64,000 bases of DNA from Tenrec ecaudatus (GCF_050624435.1 NC_134538.1:125966937-126030936), one strand, 5' to 3'. Positions 45,071-56,581 are shown, numbered from the stretch's first letter. The notes: generated by a model from the letters alone, not told the origin. Translations and numbers: made by a program.

Positions 45071-45774
45071 AAATTAAATATATTTAATAAAAAGAGTTAC
45101 TTTAAAACTGGTGCTGCGATAAATGAAAATCCAAAGAGGAAAAAAATTGACCTCAACATTACTCAGACCAGACCACACACTAAAAATGAACTTGAAATAT
45201 ATTATTGAGAACTTCTAGCAAGATATAGGAAATTGAGCTACCCAAACTCGCCACCACAAAGATACAAGAAACCAAAGGAAATAGCTACGGGTGATCATAC
45301 TGCTATACTCAGCTTCAAAAGAAAAGATAAAGTGTGTTAGAAGAAGAAACTGAACGGAGAAGTAAACAAAGAGATATACAAAACAAAACTATACACTGGC
45401 TTGACTCAGATAACTACTTTTAATTTTTTGTAAGCAGGGTTCCAATTGGGAAAGCGCCTGATCATCAGCTCATCCAGGATACCAACCCCCAAATTAGCAG
45501 CTGGAAACCTGAAAGATATAATATTTCTCTCACTCTTCAGGTGATCAGGAATGTAGCCAACCCCCACCTGCACCTTACCAATGGCTAGGGATCCCCTCAT
45601 GGCCCTGATTCAACTGAGTTTAGAGGTACACCTTTGTGGATCAGCTATGACATGCCACCCCCATGTCCTCTTCAAGTCAGTATAATCTGCAGTGTCAGAC
45701 CATCCACCCTGGCCTGCGCCATCCTTCTTAGAAACTCCTTCTCAGCACAGAAATGTATCCAATTCAATTAAATA
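45071..45774. other. Possible L1 remnant, then unique sequence
   Basis: 45100-45230 ('aactggtgctgcgataaatg', 'cacactaaaaatgaacttga') resembles L1 ORF2 on the plus strand. The rest is unassigned. Confidence 0.35.
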
Positions 45775-45950
45775 TTGTATTGGATGTCCTCACTAGAGTG
45801 ACTAACTATAAGATTCGTGGTTCAAACCCACCAGCTGCTCCATAGAAGAAAGATGAGTCTGTCTGATTCTAAAGATTTAGAGTCTTAAAGACCAGATGTA
45901 GGGTCACTATGAATTGGAATTAACCTGATGGCATGCATGGAGTCAGAGTA
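45775..45950 (+). repeat. AfroSINE
   Basis: It has a clear B-box-like 'ggttcaaaccc' at 45821, then 'agctgctccatagaagaaag', 'agtcttaaagaccagatgta' and 'gggtcactatgaattggaat'. Confidence 0.85.
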
Positions 45951-45954
45951 GTAA

Positions 45955-46002
45955 GGCAAGAAAAGGAAATTAAAGGCATGAAAATTGAAGGCGAAGTAAA
46001 TT
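45955..46002 (+). mobile_element. L1, left piece of an interrupted copy
   Basis: 'ggaaattaaaggcatgaaa' continues, beyond the family A insertion, at 47981 with 'gaagtaaatttttatctatt' of the L1 ORF2 frame. Confidence 0.7.
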
Positions 46003-47996
46003 AAAAAACAAAATAATACCAGGTCTATTTGTTGACCTTTTTTTTTCTCGTTTTATTAGGCGCTCATACAACTCTTATCACAATCCATACATACATCAAT
46101 TGTGTAAAGCACATTTGTACATTCATTGCCCTGATCATTCTCAAAACATCTGCTCTCCACCCAAGTGCCTGGCATTAGCTCCTCATTTTTCCCCTCCATC
46201 CCCCTCCCCACTCCCTCATGAACCCTTGATAATTTACAAATTATTATTTTGTCATATCTTGCCCTGTCCGATGTCTCCCTTCATGCACTTTTCTATTGTC
46301 CATCTCCCAGAGAAGAGGTCACATGTAGATCCTTGTAATCGGCTCCCCCTTTCCAACCCACCCTTCCTCTACCCTCCCAGTATTGCCACTCACACCACTG
46401 GTCCTGAAGGGATCATCTGCCCTGGATTCCCTGTGTTTCCAGTTCCTATCTGTACCAGTGTACATCTTCTGGTCTAGCCAGACTTGCAAGGTAGAATTGG
46501 GATCATGATAGTGGGAGTGCAGGGGGGAGAAGCATTTAGGAACTAGAGGAAACTATTTTTCATCGTTGCTACATCGCACCCTGACTGGCTTGTGTCCTCC
46601 CTAAGACCCTTCTGTAAGGGGATATCCAGTGACCTACAAATGGGCTTTGGGACTCCACTCCACACTCCCTGCCTCATTCACTATGATAAGATTTTTTGTT
46701 CTGATGATGCCTGATACCTGATCCCTTTGACACCTCATGATCGCACAGGCTGGTGTGCTTCTACCATGTGGGCTTTGTTGCTTCTGAGCTAAATGGCTGC
46801 TTGTTTACATTCAAGCCTTTAAGACCCCAGACACTATATCTTTTGATAGTTGGGCACCATCAGCTTTTGTCACCATATTTGTTTATGCACCCATTTGTCT
46901 TCAGCGATCACATCAGGGAGGTGAGCACACAGTGATATGATTTTTTGTTCTTTGATGCCTGATAACTGATCCCTTCGGCACCTCAAGATCACACAAGCTG
47001 GTGTGTTCTTCCATGTGGGCTTTGTTGTTTCTAACTAGATGGCCGCTTGTTTATCCTCAAGCTTTTAAGACCGCAGACACTATATCTTTTGATAGCCGGG
47101 CACCATCAGCTTTCTTCACCACATTTGCTTATGCACCTGCTTTGTCTTCAGCGTTTGTGTTGGGAAGGTGAGCATAATACATGCCAATTTAATAGAAGAA
47201 AGTATTCTTGCATTGAGGAAGTACTTGAGTGGAGGCCCACTGTCCTTCTGCTACCTTAATACTAAACCTTTAAATATATGCACATAGAGCTATTTCTCCA
47301 TCCTCATATATAAATATATTTGCATATGTACATGTCTTTATCTAGACCTCTATAAATGCCCTTTGCATCCCAGCTCTTTCCTCTATTTCCCTTGACTTTC
47401 CTCCTGTCCCACTATCATGCTCAGTCCCCACCAGGGTTTCAGCAATTCCTTGTGGTTACATTACTATGGATGATGCCCTACCAGGCCTCCTACACCCTCC
47501 TCACCACCGATTTAGATCACTTGTTGTTCTCTTGTCGCTGGGTTTGTTAACACCACTACCTCTCTCCCCACCCTACCCCTCTCCCATGTGCCCCCGGAAC
47601 TGTCGGTCCCATTGTTTTCTCCTCCAGATTGTTCATCCAGTTTATATTATTTAGACAGACCTGTGAAGATAATAACATGCACAAAAACAAGACAGAACAA
47701 AACCAAGCAACAATATACAAAAAAACAATAACAACATACCAATGACAACAAAACAAAACACAACAAGAAAGAAAAGCTTGTAGTTATCTCAAGGATTGTT
47801 TGTTGGCCTTTAGGAGTGTTTTCAAGTCCAGTCTGTTGGGGCACCATGCCCTGGCCCTAAAGTCCACCTTCAGCATTCCCTGGGGACCTCGCTACTCCTT
47901 TCCCTTGCTGTTTTTGTTGCACCCCCTTAGTGTTTTGCCTCCATGTGGTGGGATCACATCAGGTGCAATTCCCACACTGTGAAGGAGAAGTAAATT
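45987..47996 (-). mobile_element. Family A LINE-like repeat, longest copy (about 1.98 kb), inserted in L1
   Basis: Body 46003-47980, flanked by 'gaaggcgaagtaaatt' (45987-46002) and 'gaaggagaagtaaatt' (47981-47996), 16 bp with one mismatch. Two internal repeat units start near 46687 and 46933 on the plus strand. Its 5' end (right side) extends 200 bp beyond the 8599 copy, through 'cagtctgttggggcaccat' to 'attcccacactgt'. Beyond the usual 3' tail, 40 extra bases (46003-46043) lie before the target duplication. It has no long sense frame. Confidence 0.88.
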
Positions 47997-49065
47997 TTTA
48001 TCTATTTGTAGAAGATATGATCCTATACACAGAAAATCCCAGACCCAGCAATTAAATCACTGAAATCAATTTAAATATTCAGCAAAGTGGCAGCACTGAA
48101 GATCATGCAAAATCAGCTGGGTTCCTTTATACTAACAGAGAATTCTGAGAAGGAAATCAGGTGACCAATATCATTTATAATAGTACCCACCTGAAAAAGG
48201 AAATACTTAAGAATGAATCTAAGTAGATAAACATAAAAGCTTTACAGAGAAACCTAAAACCCTGCTACTTAGAAACCAAGAGACAAACCTACATAAATGA
48301 AAAAATATTACATGCTCATGGATAGTGAGACTTAACATTGAAAAAGGTACATCAAAAGATTTCATCAAAAGAGTAAAAAAGAGAATCCACAGACGGGGAA
48401 AGATATTTGGTCATGACATATCATACAAGGGACTAATATATAAAATTCATAGAAAACATCAACATCACCACAACAAAAAGACAAAATAATTCAATTGAAA
48501 AGGAACAGAGAACATGAACAGACACTTTACCAGAGAAGACATTCAGGTAGCCAACAAACTCATGGAAATAAATGTCATGACCATTAGCTATTGGAGAGGT
48601 ATGAATCAAAATAACACTGAATATATCATGCTCGCACGAACAGAAAAATTCCCCAAAGCAACAAATGCTGGTGAGGGTGTGGAGAGACTGGAACACTACT
48701 AGTAAGATTGTAAACTGGTACAACCATTGAGAAAATGGTATGGCATATCAGTCAAAAGTTGGAAATAGAAGTTCCATACAGTCCAGCAACACAGCTACTA
48801 GATATTCACCCCAGAGGAAAAGACCATGACACCAATAGATGTATGCACACCATGTTCACCACATTATTCACAATGGCAAAAAGATGGAAACAGCCTAAAT
48901 GCTCATCGACAGATGAATGACTAAAACTATGTTACACACACACAATGAAATAGTAAGTAACAGTATAGAGCAGCAATGAATAACAGGTACAAACCTGGAG
49001 GACATTATGCTGAGTGCCATCAGTCACAAAAAGACAAACATGGCATGCGTCCACTACTGGAAGAA
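47997..49065 (+). mobile_element. L1 ORF2 C-terminal region
   Basis: Recognisable pieces include 'MNRHFTREDIQVANKLME' (48514 frame), 'NAGEGVERLEHY' and 'LLDIHPRGKDHDTNRC' (48735 frame). ORF2 supplies endonuclease and reverse transcriptase; here only the C-terminal part after the RT core remains, with stops and shifts. Confidence 0.9.
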
Positions 49066-49067
49066 GC

Positions 49068-49235
49068 GAAGGAAAGGCTGTCAGTAGCTCAGTCCAAACC
49101 CAGCAGCTGCTCCAAGAGAGAACGATGGGTCTTCTGCTTCCATGAAGGTTTACCATCTTGGAAACCCACAGGGGCAGTTCCACCCTTTCATTTGGGACCT
49201 CTCGCATCAGAAGTGACTCATTGGCAGTATGGGTT
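49068..49235 (+). repeat. AfroSINE at the L1 end, followed by a T/G run
   Basis: 'cagcagctgctccaagaga', 'ttgggaaacccac'-type block at 49158 and 'cagaagtgactcattggcag' follow the family order. The head is missing. A T7G10 run is at about 49233-49250. Confidence 0.75.
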
Positions 49236-49250
49236 TTTTTGGGGGGGGGG

Positions 49251-49485
49251 CTTTATTATTTTATTGAAGTGGGAATAAAAACACATAAAAGGCTAAACAT
49301 TGGGTGATTCCACTTATGGGACATTATAGGTAATTTAAAAACTATAACTACTCAGATACTGACTATCTTGTTAGCTAACATTTCAAATTTTGACAACAGT
49401 AAAAAATATACGATTTTGTACATTAATGAAATATATCTTTCAGCTACAAATGTGAAGTTATGAATTGAGAATCATGTGATGGTTA
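49251..49485 (+). mobile_element. L1 3' end
   Basis: 'gattccacttatgggacatta' and 'aatgaaatatatctttcagc' continue the L1 3' end beyond the AfroSINE. Confidence 0.55.
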
Positions 49486-49487
49486 AG

Positions 49488-49655
49488 GTTTTAAGTCAAC
49501 TTGACTCAGTCATGCTTATTAATGGTTTGGCAGCTATGAAATGATGTAATATAGCAGTTGTGTAATGATCTAATTTGGCATTTGTGTAATAATGTGATCA
49601 TCCTCCATTTTGTGATCTGATGCAGTCATCCTCCATTTTCACACAACAACCTGGA
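49488..49655. mobile_element. LTR fragment
   Basis: 'gtgatcatcctccattttgt' and 'gatctgatgcagtcatcctc' resemble the left third of the LTR at 44299-44850. A partial relic. Confidence 0.45.
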
Positions 49656-49870
49656 TTTTGAAACCTAGCAGGTTACACATCAGGCTGCTAACTACAAGGT
49701 CGATAGTTTGAAACCACCAGATGTTCTGCAGGAGAAAGACAAGGCTTTCTACTCCTGTAAACAGTTACATTCTCAGAAACCCACAGGGCAGTTCTGTGCT
49801 CTCTGATAGGGCCTCTGTGAGTTGGAATTAACTCCTTGTTAGTGGGTTTAGTTTTTTGGATTTAACCACA
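49656..49870 (+). repeat. AfroSINE, near full length
   Basis: 'ggctgctaactacaaggtcg', 'gtttgaaaccaccagatgtt', 'gcaggagaaagacaaggctt', 'cacagggcagttctgtgct' and 'gtgagttggaattaactcc' follow the family order. Confidence 0.9.
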
Positions 49871-49894
49871 TCAATAAGTGAGGAATTCATGTAT

Positions 49895-50095
49895 AGGTTG
49901 CCAGGGGCTGGGAGTCAAAGGAGAGTGTTGACTACAAATGGGCATGATGACACTTCTGGAGGGATGGGAAGAGTCTACATCGTGGTATTTATATGACAAC
50001 ACTCATCAAAGTGTATACCTCAAAGAGGAGACTCTTCCTAAATGTAAACAATAAACTTGACTTCAAAACGAAAACAAAAATTGGGCACATATCTT
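49895..50095 (+). mobile_element. L1 3' UTR-like fragment
   Basis: 'gttgccaggggctgggagt' and 'cacttctggagggatggga' are typical of L1 3' UTRs. The end 'aataaacttgacttcaaaac' may be its poly(A) region. Confidence 0.5.
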
Positions 50096-50489
50096 CTCCA
50101 CTATTTGATATGCTGATTTCCTTTTTATTTAACACCAGTCATTAAATAGACCATGACTACAGAACTTCAGGGGTGATGTAAATTTAATTGTGTAGGTATA
50201 CTGTAAGTCATTTAATGTTTGCTCTGTTTTGTACATTGTCTTATTTCCAAATTTTTAAAAGAAGAGTAAGTGAAAACATATTGCTACTAGGATTCTAGTC
50301 CAGACATGCATAGGTTTATTCCAAACAAAACATGCTTAAACATATCTCTGCAATCAGTAGATGCCTGCAGTCAGCTTCTCTCCATGATACACTTAGGTTA
50401 GTCTCATTGGGGTGTTTTTAAAAAGCCTAGTCAAAACAGTAGCTCCCTGAGGAGACCAGACAATGTTCCACGGCTTTTAGGAAGATTTT
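50096..50489. other. Unique sequence
   Basis: Nothing recognised. Confidence 0.4.
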
Positions 50490-50690
50490 TAGTGGCTGCT
50501 CCCCCAGCAATGGACCATCTATTCCTTCTTCTTAGTCTGTTCTTATCTGGAAGCTGAGCTGAAACTGATTTACCAGAAAGATAGAGCTAGGATTTAAATC
50601 ACTGGCACTGTTGTGTACATCACCACGGCAACACACAAGCCACCACAGTATATGACAAACTGACAAACATGTGAGCCTGTTATATTCCAG
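50490..50690 (-). mobile_element. RTE LINE 5' UTR-like fragment
   Basis: 'cttcttcttagtctgttctt', 'tggaagctgagctgaaactg' and 'tatatgacaaactgacaaac' match the RTE 5' region in reverse (compare 37690-37995). Confidence 0.65.
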
Positions 50691-50744
50691 GCAGAGCTTT
50701 AAAGTTTATGGTGACTGGTTTTTGGAGATTCCAAAAGCATAATC

Positions 50745-51110
50745 TTGACAGATTTTCTATGCAAAGGATGCAGGACAATTCTGGGACTTATGAGGAAGAA
50801 GTTTAAGAAACTGAAAGCTGCATCCATACAAAAAAGGCCAGGAAAGTTACATCAGAGAATTTTTTCCATCATGAGAAGACACCTGGTCATTCTTTGTGGG
50901 CAGCGACCATTGCCCTTCACAGGCCTGATCTTGACCTCTCAGGCTTCTTTTTGTTCCCCACTCAAAGAATACTCAAAAGGAATCCAATTTGAGCTCCTTG
51001 AAGATGCCAAAGGGGCTGCTTTTATGTGGTAGGAATGGAAGAGGGCCTAATTTGGGGGAACGGTGAGAGAAATGGAAACACCACCTTTACATATGAATAA
51101 AGTTTGATGG
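50745..51110 (+). pseudogene. Mariner-like transposase relic
   Basis: Shifting between frames gives 'HHEKTPGHS', then a 'LDLSGFFLFP' block and 'LKEYSKGIQFELLEDA'. These resemble the C-terminal part of mariner-type transposases: the second catalytic Asp region, the DFFLFP block and the KxxLKG region. The frame is broken at least twice and the N-terminal DNA-binding part is absent. No flanking inverted repeats were found. A diverged relic of another transposase is possible. Confidence 0.5.
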
Positions 51111-51879
51111 AAAATAGGTCAAGAACAATAGTTTCATATTTTGCCATTTTGTTTAGGAAGTGTTTCTATGATTTCATAGTCATGCTATTTTGCTTAACCT
51201 CAGACACATATATTCTTACACAAGCTTCTTGGTACACTCATTTATCCCTTTATCTTACTATGTTTGAACAAAATGTTAAATTACTCAGTCAAAGGATATG
51301 AGCAGTAATTTAAAGTTCTCGCTATTTATTGCCAACTTACTGTATAGAAAAGGAAGAAACCACTTACATGCCTACCATCATAAGAGTGTCTATAGATTTG
51401 TTGGTGGTTCTGTGTTGGGAGTCCATTTTTACTTATATTAACTTGACGTGAAAGGATGCAAATATTTCATTATATATATGTATGTATTTCACATGAAGCA
51501 ATAATATAAGAAGAGATTTAAAGTATCGGGGAGTAGTAGTAACATTCACATCAAATATCTTAAACTACACCATCAGGAAAAGGATGCTGGTACAGTAAGA
51601 AAATGAACAAACCTACAAGAAAATGGGTCTTCTGCAAAATTTCCAGAGACTCTTAAAAATTAAGGTTTGCTTGAACAACATTTTGCTTCATAAGGGATAT
51701 TAGTTTTCCCATTTATAGTAGATTAGTTTGCATGATGAATACTAATTAGAAAAGTAATTCAGTAGAATCTTATCTACATTTCGTTTGTCAAGAGCAATCA
51801 TTTTATCTCAACTAAGATGGTCCCCTAGTAAGACATAATACATTGTAGTTCTTATTCTGTCAGTATTACAAATGCTGCA
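51111..51879. other. Unique AT-rich sequence
   Basis: Nothing recognised. Confidence 0.4.
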
Positions 51880-52103
51880 TGTTGTGGTTAGGTGCTGTCA
51901 GGTTGGTTCTGTGTCATAGCTCCCCCCTCCCCCCCTGTACAGCAGAAAGAAACACCCCTCCATCCTGGGCCACGCTCATGACTGTTCTTTTGTTTGAGCC
52001 CATTGTTGCAACTGCTGTGTCAACCCATCTCCTTGAGGCCCTTCCTCTTTTTCACTGTCTCTCTTATTTACCAAGCATGATGTCCTTCTTCGGAGAGGAG
52101 AGC
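51880..52103 (-). mobile_element. RTE LINE 3' end, reverse orientation
   Basis: 'gtgctgtcaggttggttctg', 'tgagcccattgttgcaactg' and 'taccaagcatgatgtccttc' match the RTE 3' region in reverse. It joins abruptly, head to head, to a plus-strand RTE piece. Confidence 0.85.
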
Positions 52104-53093
52104 CACTGAGAATTTTAAGAATAATAGGGTAACATTGACTAATACCATGCCAGAAGATGAGCCCCCTAAGGTTGGAAGTGAACCTATAATTAGAGAAGAC
52201 ACACTGCCTCAAAGTAGAATCAACCTTAGGGACTTCAATGAGGAAAGCATTCAGGACCTTCATTTGCTGATGGGGCATAGCTCAAAATGAGAAAACACTT
52301 ATCATTAATTGCAATGTAGAATATATGCAGTATGAATCTATAGGAGACTGGAAGTCTTCCAAACGTAAATGGAACTCACAAAGATCAATCTCCTCGGTTT
52401 CAGCGAGTGGAAATAGCGATTGGCCATCTTGAATCAGATGTTTTCTAGTTTGCCCACCTGGAAGAAGAGAGCCATGAGCTGTGGAGTCACATTCGAACAG
52501 GTTGAGATCTATCTGCAGGTAGATCACTAAAGCCAATGATGAGGAAATCGAAGAATTCTACCAACTTTTTCAGTCTGAAGTTGAGCAAACATCAAGAAGT
52601 ACTGATAGTTAAGGCAGAAATTTGGAAACCAAAATGAAGCTCAGTAACAGGAAACATAGCTTTTGAAATAGGGCTGGTAGAAGTTTGCAAGGACACTTTT
52701 CATTGGGACCACTTTTTTCAAAATCATATTTACAACAACAATCATCTACATGCACCACAGCAGATAGAATGTGCAAAAATAAAATTGACATTAGAAAATA
52801 AAACAAAGGAGACATTAGAAAAGCTCAAACTCACCAGCTAAAACAAGGTCAAGGCCAACTGTGGAATGGATGACTAATTGCTTATATGCAAGCTCACACT
52901 GAAGCTGGCGAAAATTCAAAGAAGCTCACAAAAGTCAAGATATGACCTTGAGAATATATGACACATTGAACACTAATGACATAAAACTCAAGGAGCTGTC
53001 GGATGACAACAAGGACATCATACATAAGGAAACCAACCAAACAAAGCCAAACTTACTACAATTGAGTTGATTCTGACGGAAAGAAAAGGGTCA
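52104..53093 (+). mobile_element. RTE LINE 5' region and endonuclease, plus orientation
   Basis: 'ccagaagatgagccccctaa', 'gcctcaaagtagaatcaacc', 'ttcatttgctgatggggca' and 'gatgaggaaatcgaagaatt' run from the 5' UTR into the endonuclease; 52840-53060 is the linker. Internal deletions and stops. The linker resumes at 54290 after an insertion. Confidence 0.85.
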
Positions 53094-54289
53094 TTAAAAA
53101 GTCAAGGGACAAATCGGGTTAGCCCAGAGGATGTACACTGATACAGATAGGAACTCTGTGGGTTAGACAATACCCAGTTCATGATGGGCAGCTTAGGCTT
53201 CATGGTGACTTGGTGGACCATGGGGAGGCGTTCAGTCTCCATTAAGGCCCAGTAACAGGCCAACAGCTGTTTTTCAAAAGGGGAGTGGTTGTCTGCAGAG
53301 GATGGCAGGACTTTACTACAAAATCCCAATGGTCTACGCTGTGATTCACCAATAGGGGACTGCCAAAGACTCCACACTGCATCTGTATCTATAACTGACA
53401 CTTCTAGAAAGAAAAGGGTCATTAAAAAGTCAAAGGACAAATCCAGCTAGACCTCAGGATGTACACTGGTTCAGATAGGAACTGGAAACACAAGAAATCC
53501 AGGACAGAGGTGTGAGTGGTGATACCTGGAGGGTGGAGGGAAGGAGAGGTGGAAAGGAGAAAGCGATTACAAGGATCTACATCTAACCTCTTCCCAAGGG
53601 GATGGACAACAGAAAATGGGTGAAGAGAGACATCGGACAGTGTAAGATATGACAAAATAATTTATAAATTATCTAGGGTTCATGAGTGAGGGGGAAGCAG
53701 GGAAAGAGGGGAAAGAATGTGGAGCTGATACCAAGGGCTCAAGTAGAAAGCAATTGCTTTGAGAATGACAAGGGCAGCAAATGTACAAATGTGCTTGACA
53801 CACATAGATGGATGGATGGCTTGTGATAACAGTTGTACAAACCCCAAATAAAATTATTTATAAACAATAATAATAATTAAAAAAAGAACTACCTTGCAAG
53901 ATGCGAAACCGCCTTGCAAGTCATGAAACTGCCTGGCGAGATGATGAATGATGAACACAAGCAACTCCAACTTGAAAGAAAATGAAAGTCCTACAAGACC
54001 CATCAGAAATGCTGAGTCACAGCAAAGAACTAAACAAGTGGAGCAGGAGCTCCCCAGAAACATCTGGAGAACCCTGATAAGACCTTGAATGATGTCAAAG
54101 AGCCAGCAAGACCGCCTAAAGGCCGGGTAGAAAGACTGAACTCAGAGAGCTAGGAACCAAGGAGACATCAACTCTTGCTCCCTCCAGCTCTATCTGGGGT
54201 GAGTACACTGATGAAGGCAATGGTGCTGAATTAATTGTATGTTACCCTCATAATAATAATTTATGTTCATTTTTTAAAAAGTCAAGGGA
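53094..54289 (+). mobile_element. Composite insertion in RTE: family A tail and ERV fragment, 16-bp target duplication
   Basis: 'ttaaaaagtcaaggga' is at 53094-53109 and 54274-54289, and RTE linker sequence continues on both sides. Inside are a 54-bp family A start (53110-53163), an ERV RNase H fragment, a second copy of target plus family A start (from 53407), the family A tail to about 53875 and about 400 bp of unrecognised sequence (53880-54273) that may be a 3' transduction. Confidence 0.75.
53164..53404 (-). pseudogene. Endogenous retrovirus pol fragment, RNase H domain
   Basis: The minus-strand frame contains 'SQRRPLGFCSKVLPSS' and 'SPFEKQLLACYWALMETE', the gammaretrovirus-like RNase H signature (its conserved Glu lies in the second motif). 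About 80 residues are present, with no RT or integrase next to it and no LTR. The frame happens to stay open into the surrounding repeat (53102-53440), but it is an isolated fragment. Confidence 0.85.
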
Positions 54290-54440
54290 AACAAGAGAAA
54301 AGATTGAGGTGGGTATCAGAAGAAAGTCTGAAATTTGATTTTGAACAGAATTAAAGAGAAGAAATGATCAAGCCAAAGAGCTGAGCAGCATATTTCAAAG
54401 GGTATCTCAAGAAGACAAAGTAAAGCACACCCATACCATG
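54290..54440 (+). mobile_element. RTE LINE linker, continuation
   Basis: 'gagaaaagattgaggtggg', 'tatcagaagaaagtctgaaa' and 'gaagacaaagtaaagcacac' continue the RTE sequence interrupted at 53093. The homologous segment is at 61520-61668. Confidence 0.85.
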
Positions 54441-54597
54441 GTTGGTGAATGGCTCCAAGCTCGAACTTTCCACTCCTCAATCAGCAAAGTTAGAAAAAAA
54501 TCTGCTCGGTGTTCCTAACGTTGCTCAATAGTGGAACCTAATATTTGAATAGAATAAGCCAGTACCAGCAGAGTGTGGGTCACATCTAACAGGGCAT
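54441..54597. other. Unassigned sequence between RTE pieces
   Basis: May be decayed RTE. Nothing specific recognised. Confidence 0.35.
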
Positions 54598-54825
54598 ATG
54601 AGACGAGTGAAAAGATTATGGCTTCAGTCAAGGGCATCTTAATCCTCAAAGTGATCTACTTACTTCTCAGCACTTTGTAAAGAGATCTTGTGCAGTAGAT
54701 CTACCCAATGCAAAGGGTTGCTCGATTTCTTGACTGCTGCTTCCACGAGCGTTGATTATGGATCCACGCAAGATAAAATCCTTGACAACTTCAACCTTTT
54801 CTCCATTTATCACGACCCTACAGTA
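54598..54825 (-). mobile_element. RTE LINE fragment, C-terminal RT region
   Basis: 'gattatggcttcagtcaagg', 'ttgactgctgcttccacgag' and 'ataaaatccttgacaacttc' match 12170-12230 and 59920-60070 in reverse. Confidence 0.8.
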
Positions 54826-55439
54826 ACCAAAGGCAAGCACATTGGTTAACTAATATTTTAACTAACAAGTGATCAAAATGGAAAAAGAACTCAATCTTAA
54901 CAACGTTGAATTTCACTTTAAGTTCTGATGAAGGAATGGTGAATGAATAAAATTCCTGAACTTGGCTCATGTTCCTGGAGTTCTGACCACCATTTTCCAT
55001 GACTGGATTGAAAAACAAAAGTTTTCAGAACAACTCCATCTAAAGTCCTCACCTTTTCTGTATTGTTCATGCTCTCATGAGAATCCATTTGGAACTCCAA
55101 GCTGCATCCTAAAGCAGGAATCAGAAGGAAGCTCGATGTTGACTGAATCCTGAGAAATTAGTCTACCTTTTCACAATGGGCTGGCAATTGTGTTTAGTGA
55201 ACTCAGGTTCCACACCTTGCAGTTCTCTGTGTTCATCCCATTGTGCCTCGCTTTCTGCTCACCCTTGGCAGGATGATACATTGGACTGTACATTTCAGGT
55301 TGCTCCAGCCAGAATACTGGATCTGTGAAATGAATTAAAAACCATGCCAATGAAAAGCTCCATTCCAAGCTATCCTCAATATTCCACTACATCTTCCAGG
55401 GTTCAGAAGGGACCAAAGCCAAGTTCTACATTGAAATGC
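54826..55439. other. Unique sequence
   Basis: No family or gene recognised. Opposed short frames look like chance. Confidence 0.4.
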
Positions 55440-55560
55440 ATCTGTTGTTGTTATTGTTAGGTACCCTGGAGCTGGTTCTGAAGCATAGTAATCTATGTCC
55501 AACGAAAACAAAACACTCCCCGGCTTCTCATCATTCGTACAATCACTGCTATGAAATGCA
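55440..55560 (-). mobile_element. RTE LINE 3' end fragment
   Basis: A (TTG/TTA)-rich start, 'ttgttgttattgttaggtac', then 'ctggagctggttctgaagc' and 'ccaacgaaaacaaaacactc' match the reversed RTE 3' terminus. Confidence 0.65.
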
Positions 55561-56534
55561 CATAGAAGGATTTTTAAAGCAATATACATTAGTACATCAA
55601 TCCATTTCCAGGACTCGTGTTTTAAAGTATATTTCTTAAAACTTATTTTCCTTTATTTTTTAAAAAAGAAAAATGCCATTGTTGTCAAGAGGCAACCAGA
55701 ATAAATATCACATCGCTTCACTGTAATCTTCCCTCTGTGTCTCTCTTGATTATTGTTTTGGGCACATCCCCATGAAACATACCCAAGGAGGCCCGAGGGC
55801 CACCCCTAAAGCATTAAGCTCCATGAGCCAACTTTTTGTTGTGGAAACAGCCACGTTCTTCCATCCTGAGGTGAACTCGGGGCCAGGCTGCCAGGACAGC
55901 TACAGTACGACCAGCCTGAGGGGATGCAGAGGAAGGCACAGTGTATGCTCAGACCCACTCTGTTCCTCTGCCAGTGGCTTCCCTCCTACCTCATACTCAG
56001 TGTCACTGCTCCTGTCCCTCAACCCACCTACCGTATGGGCTGCTGCTCACAGCTAACCACTCGCAACAGGAAAAGCCCAAGATGGGCTTGGCTGTCCCAG
56101 GAAAATGCATCAGCAGAAAGAGTACCAGATAAAAATCAGAAGATGCAGCTTCTTACCCCAGTGCTGAGCAATCCCGGGCAAAGCCTGCCACCTCACTAGG
56201 CTATGACTCTGATGGAGGTATGGGATGAGTCATTTCTGGGGGTTCTTTGGAGCCAACTTTGCATGGTTTATGATAACTGTACTTCAATCACTATCAAGAA
56301 CCTTCAAGCATCCAAGGAGTCAAAGAGTGGTGAAGTCCCCTGAGGGCTGTCACACACATGCTGAAAGCAGTTCCTCCTCTCATCACTAGTATGGTCTGGG
56401 GATCCTCAAGGAAGTACTAGGCCTACTCCTCATGTCCTCATGATCACCCTCCATCCAAGGAATCCCTGTTGTCCAATTTTCATCTGCCTGTAGGTTTGGA
56501 GAGCTACCCAACTGTTTTGTCCCTTGAACAAATG

Positions 56535-56535
<1 letters not shown>
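55561..56535. other. Mostly unique sequence
   Basis: A diverged reverse MIR is possible at about 56120-56215 ('gctgagcaatcccgggcaaa'). Overlapping frames at 55772-56199 in all three plus frames have no motif. Confidence 0.4.

Positions 56536-56581
<46 letters not shown>
56536..56581. repeat. (CA)n microsatellite
   Basis: Twenty-three uninterrupted CA units. Confidence 0.97.

Noticed and set aside
50745..51032. Plus-strand frame as a host gene exon
   Set aside because: The recognisable residues are spread over two frames and resemble a transposase. Treated as a relic.
55772..56199. Three overlapping frames in GC-richer DNA
   Set aside because: All three plus frames are partly open, as expected by composition. 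No domain or exon signals.
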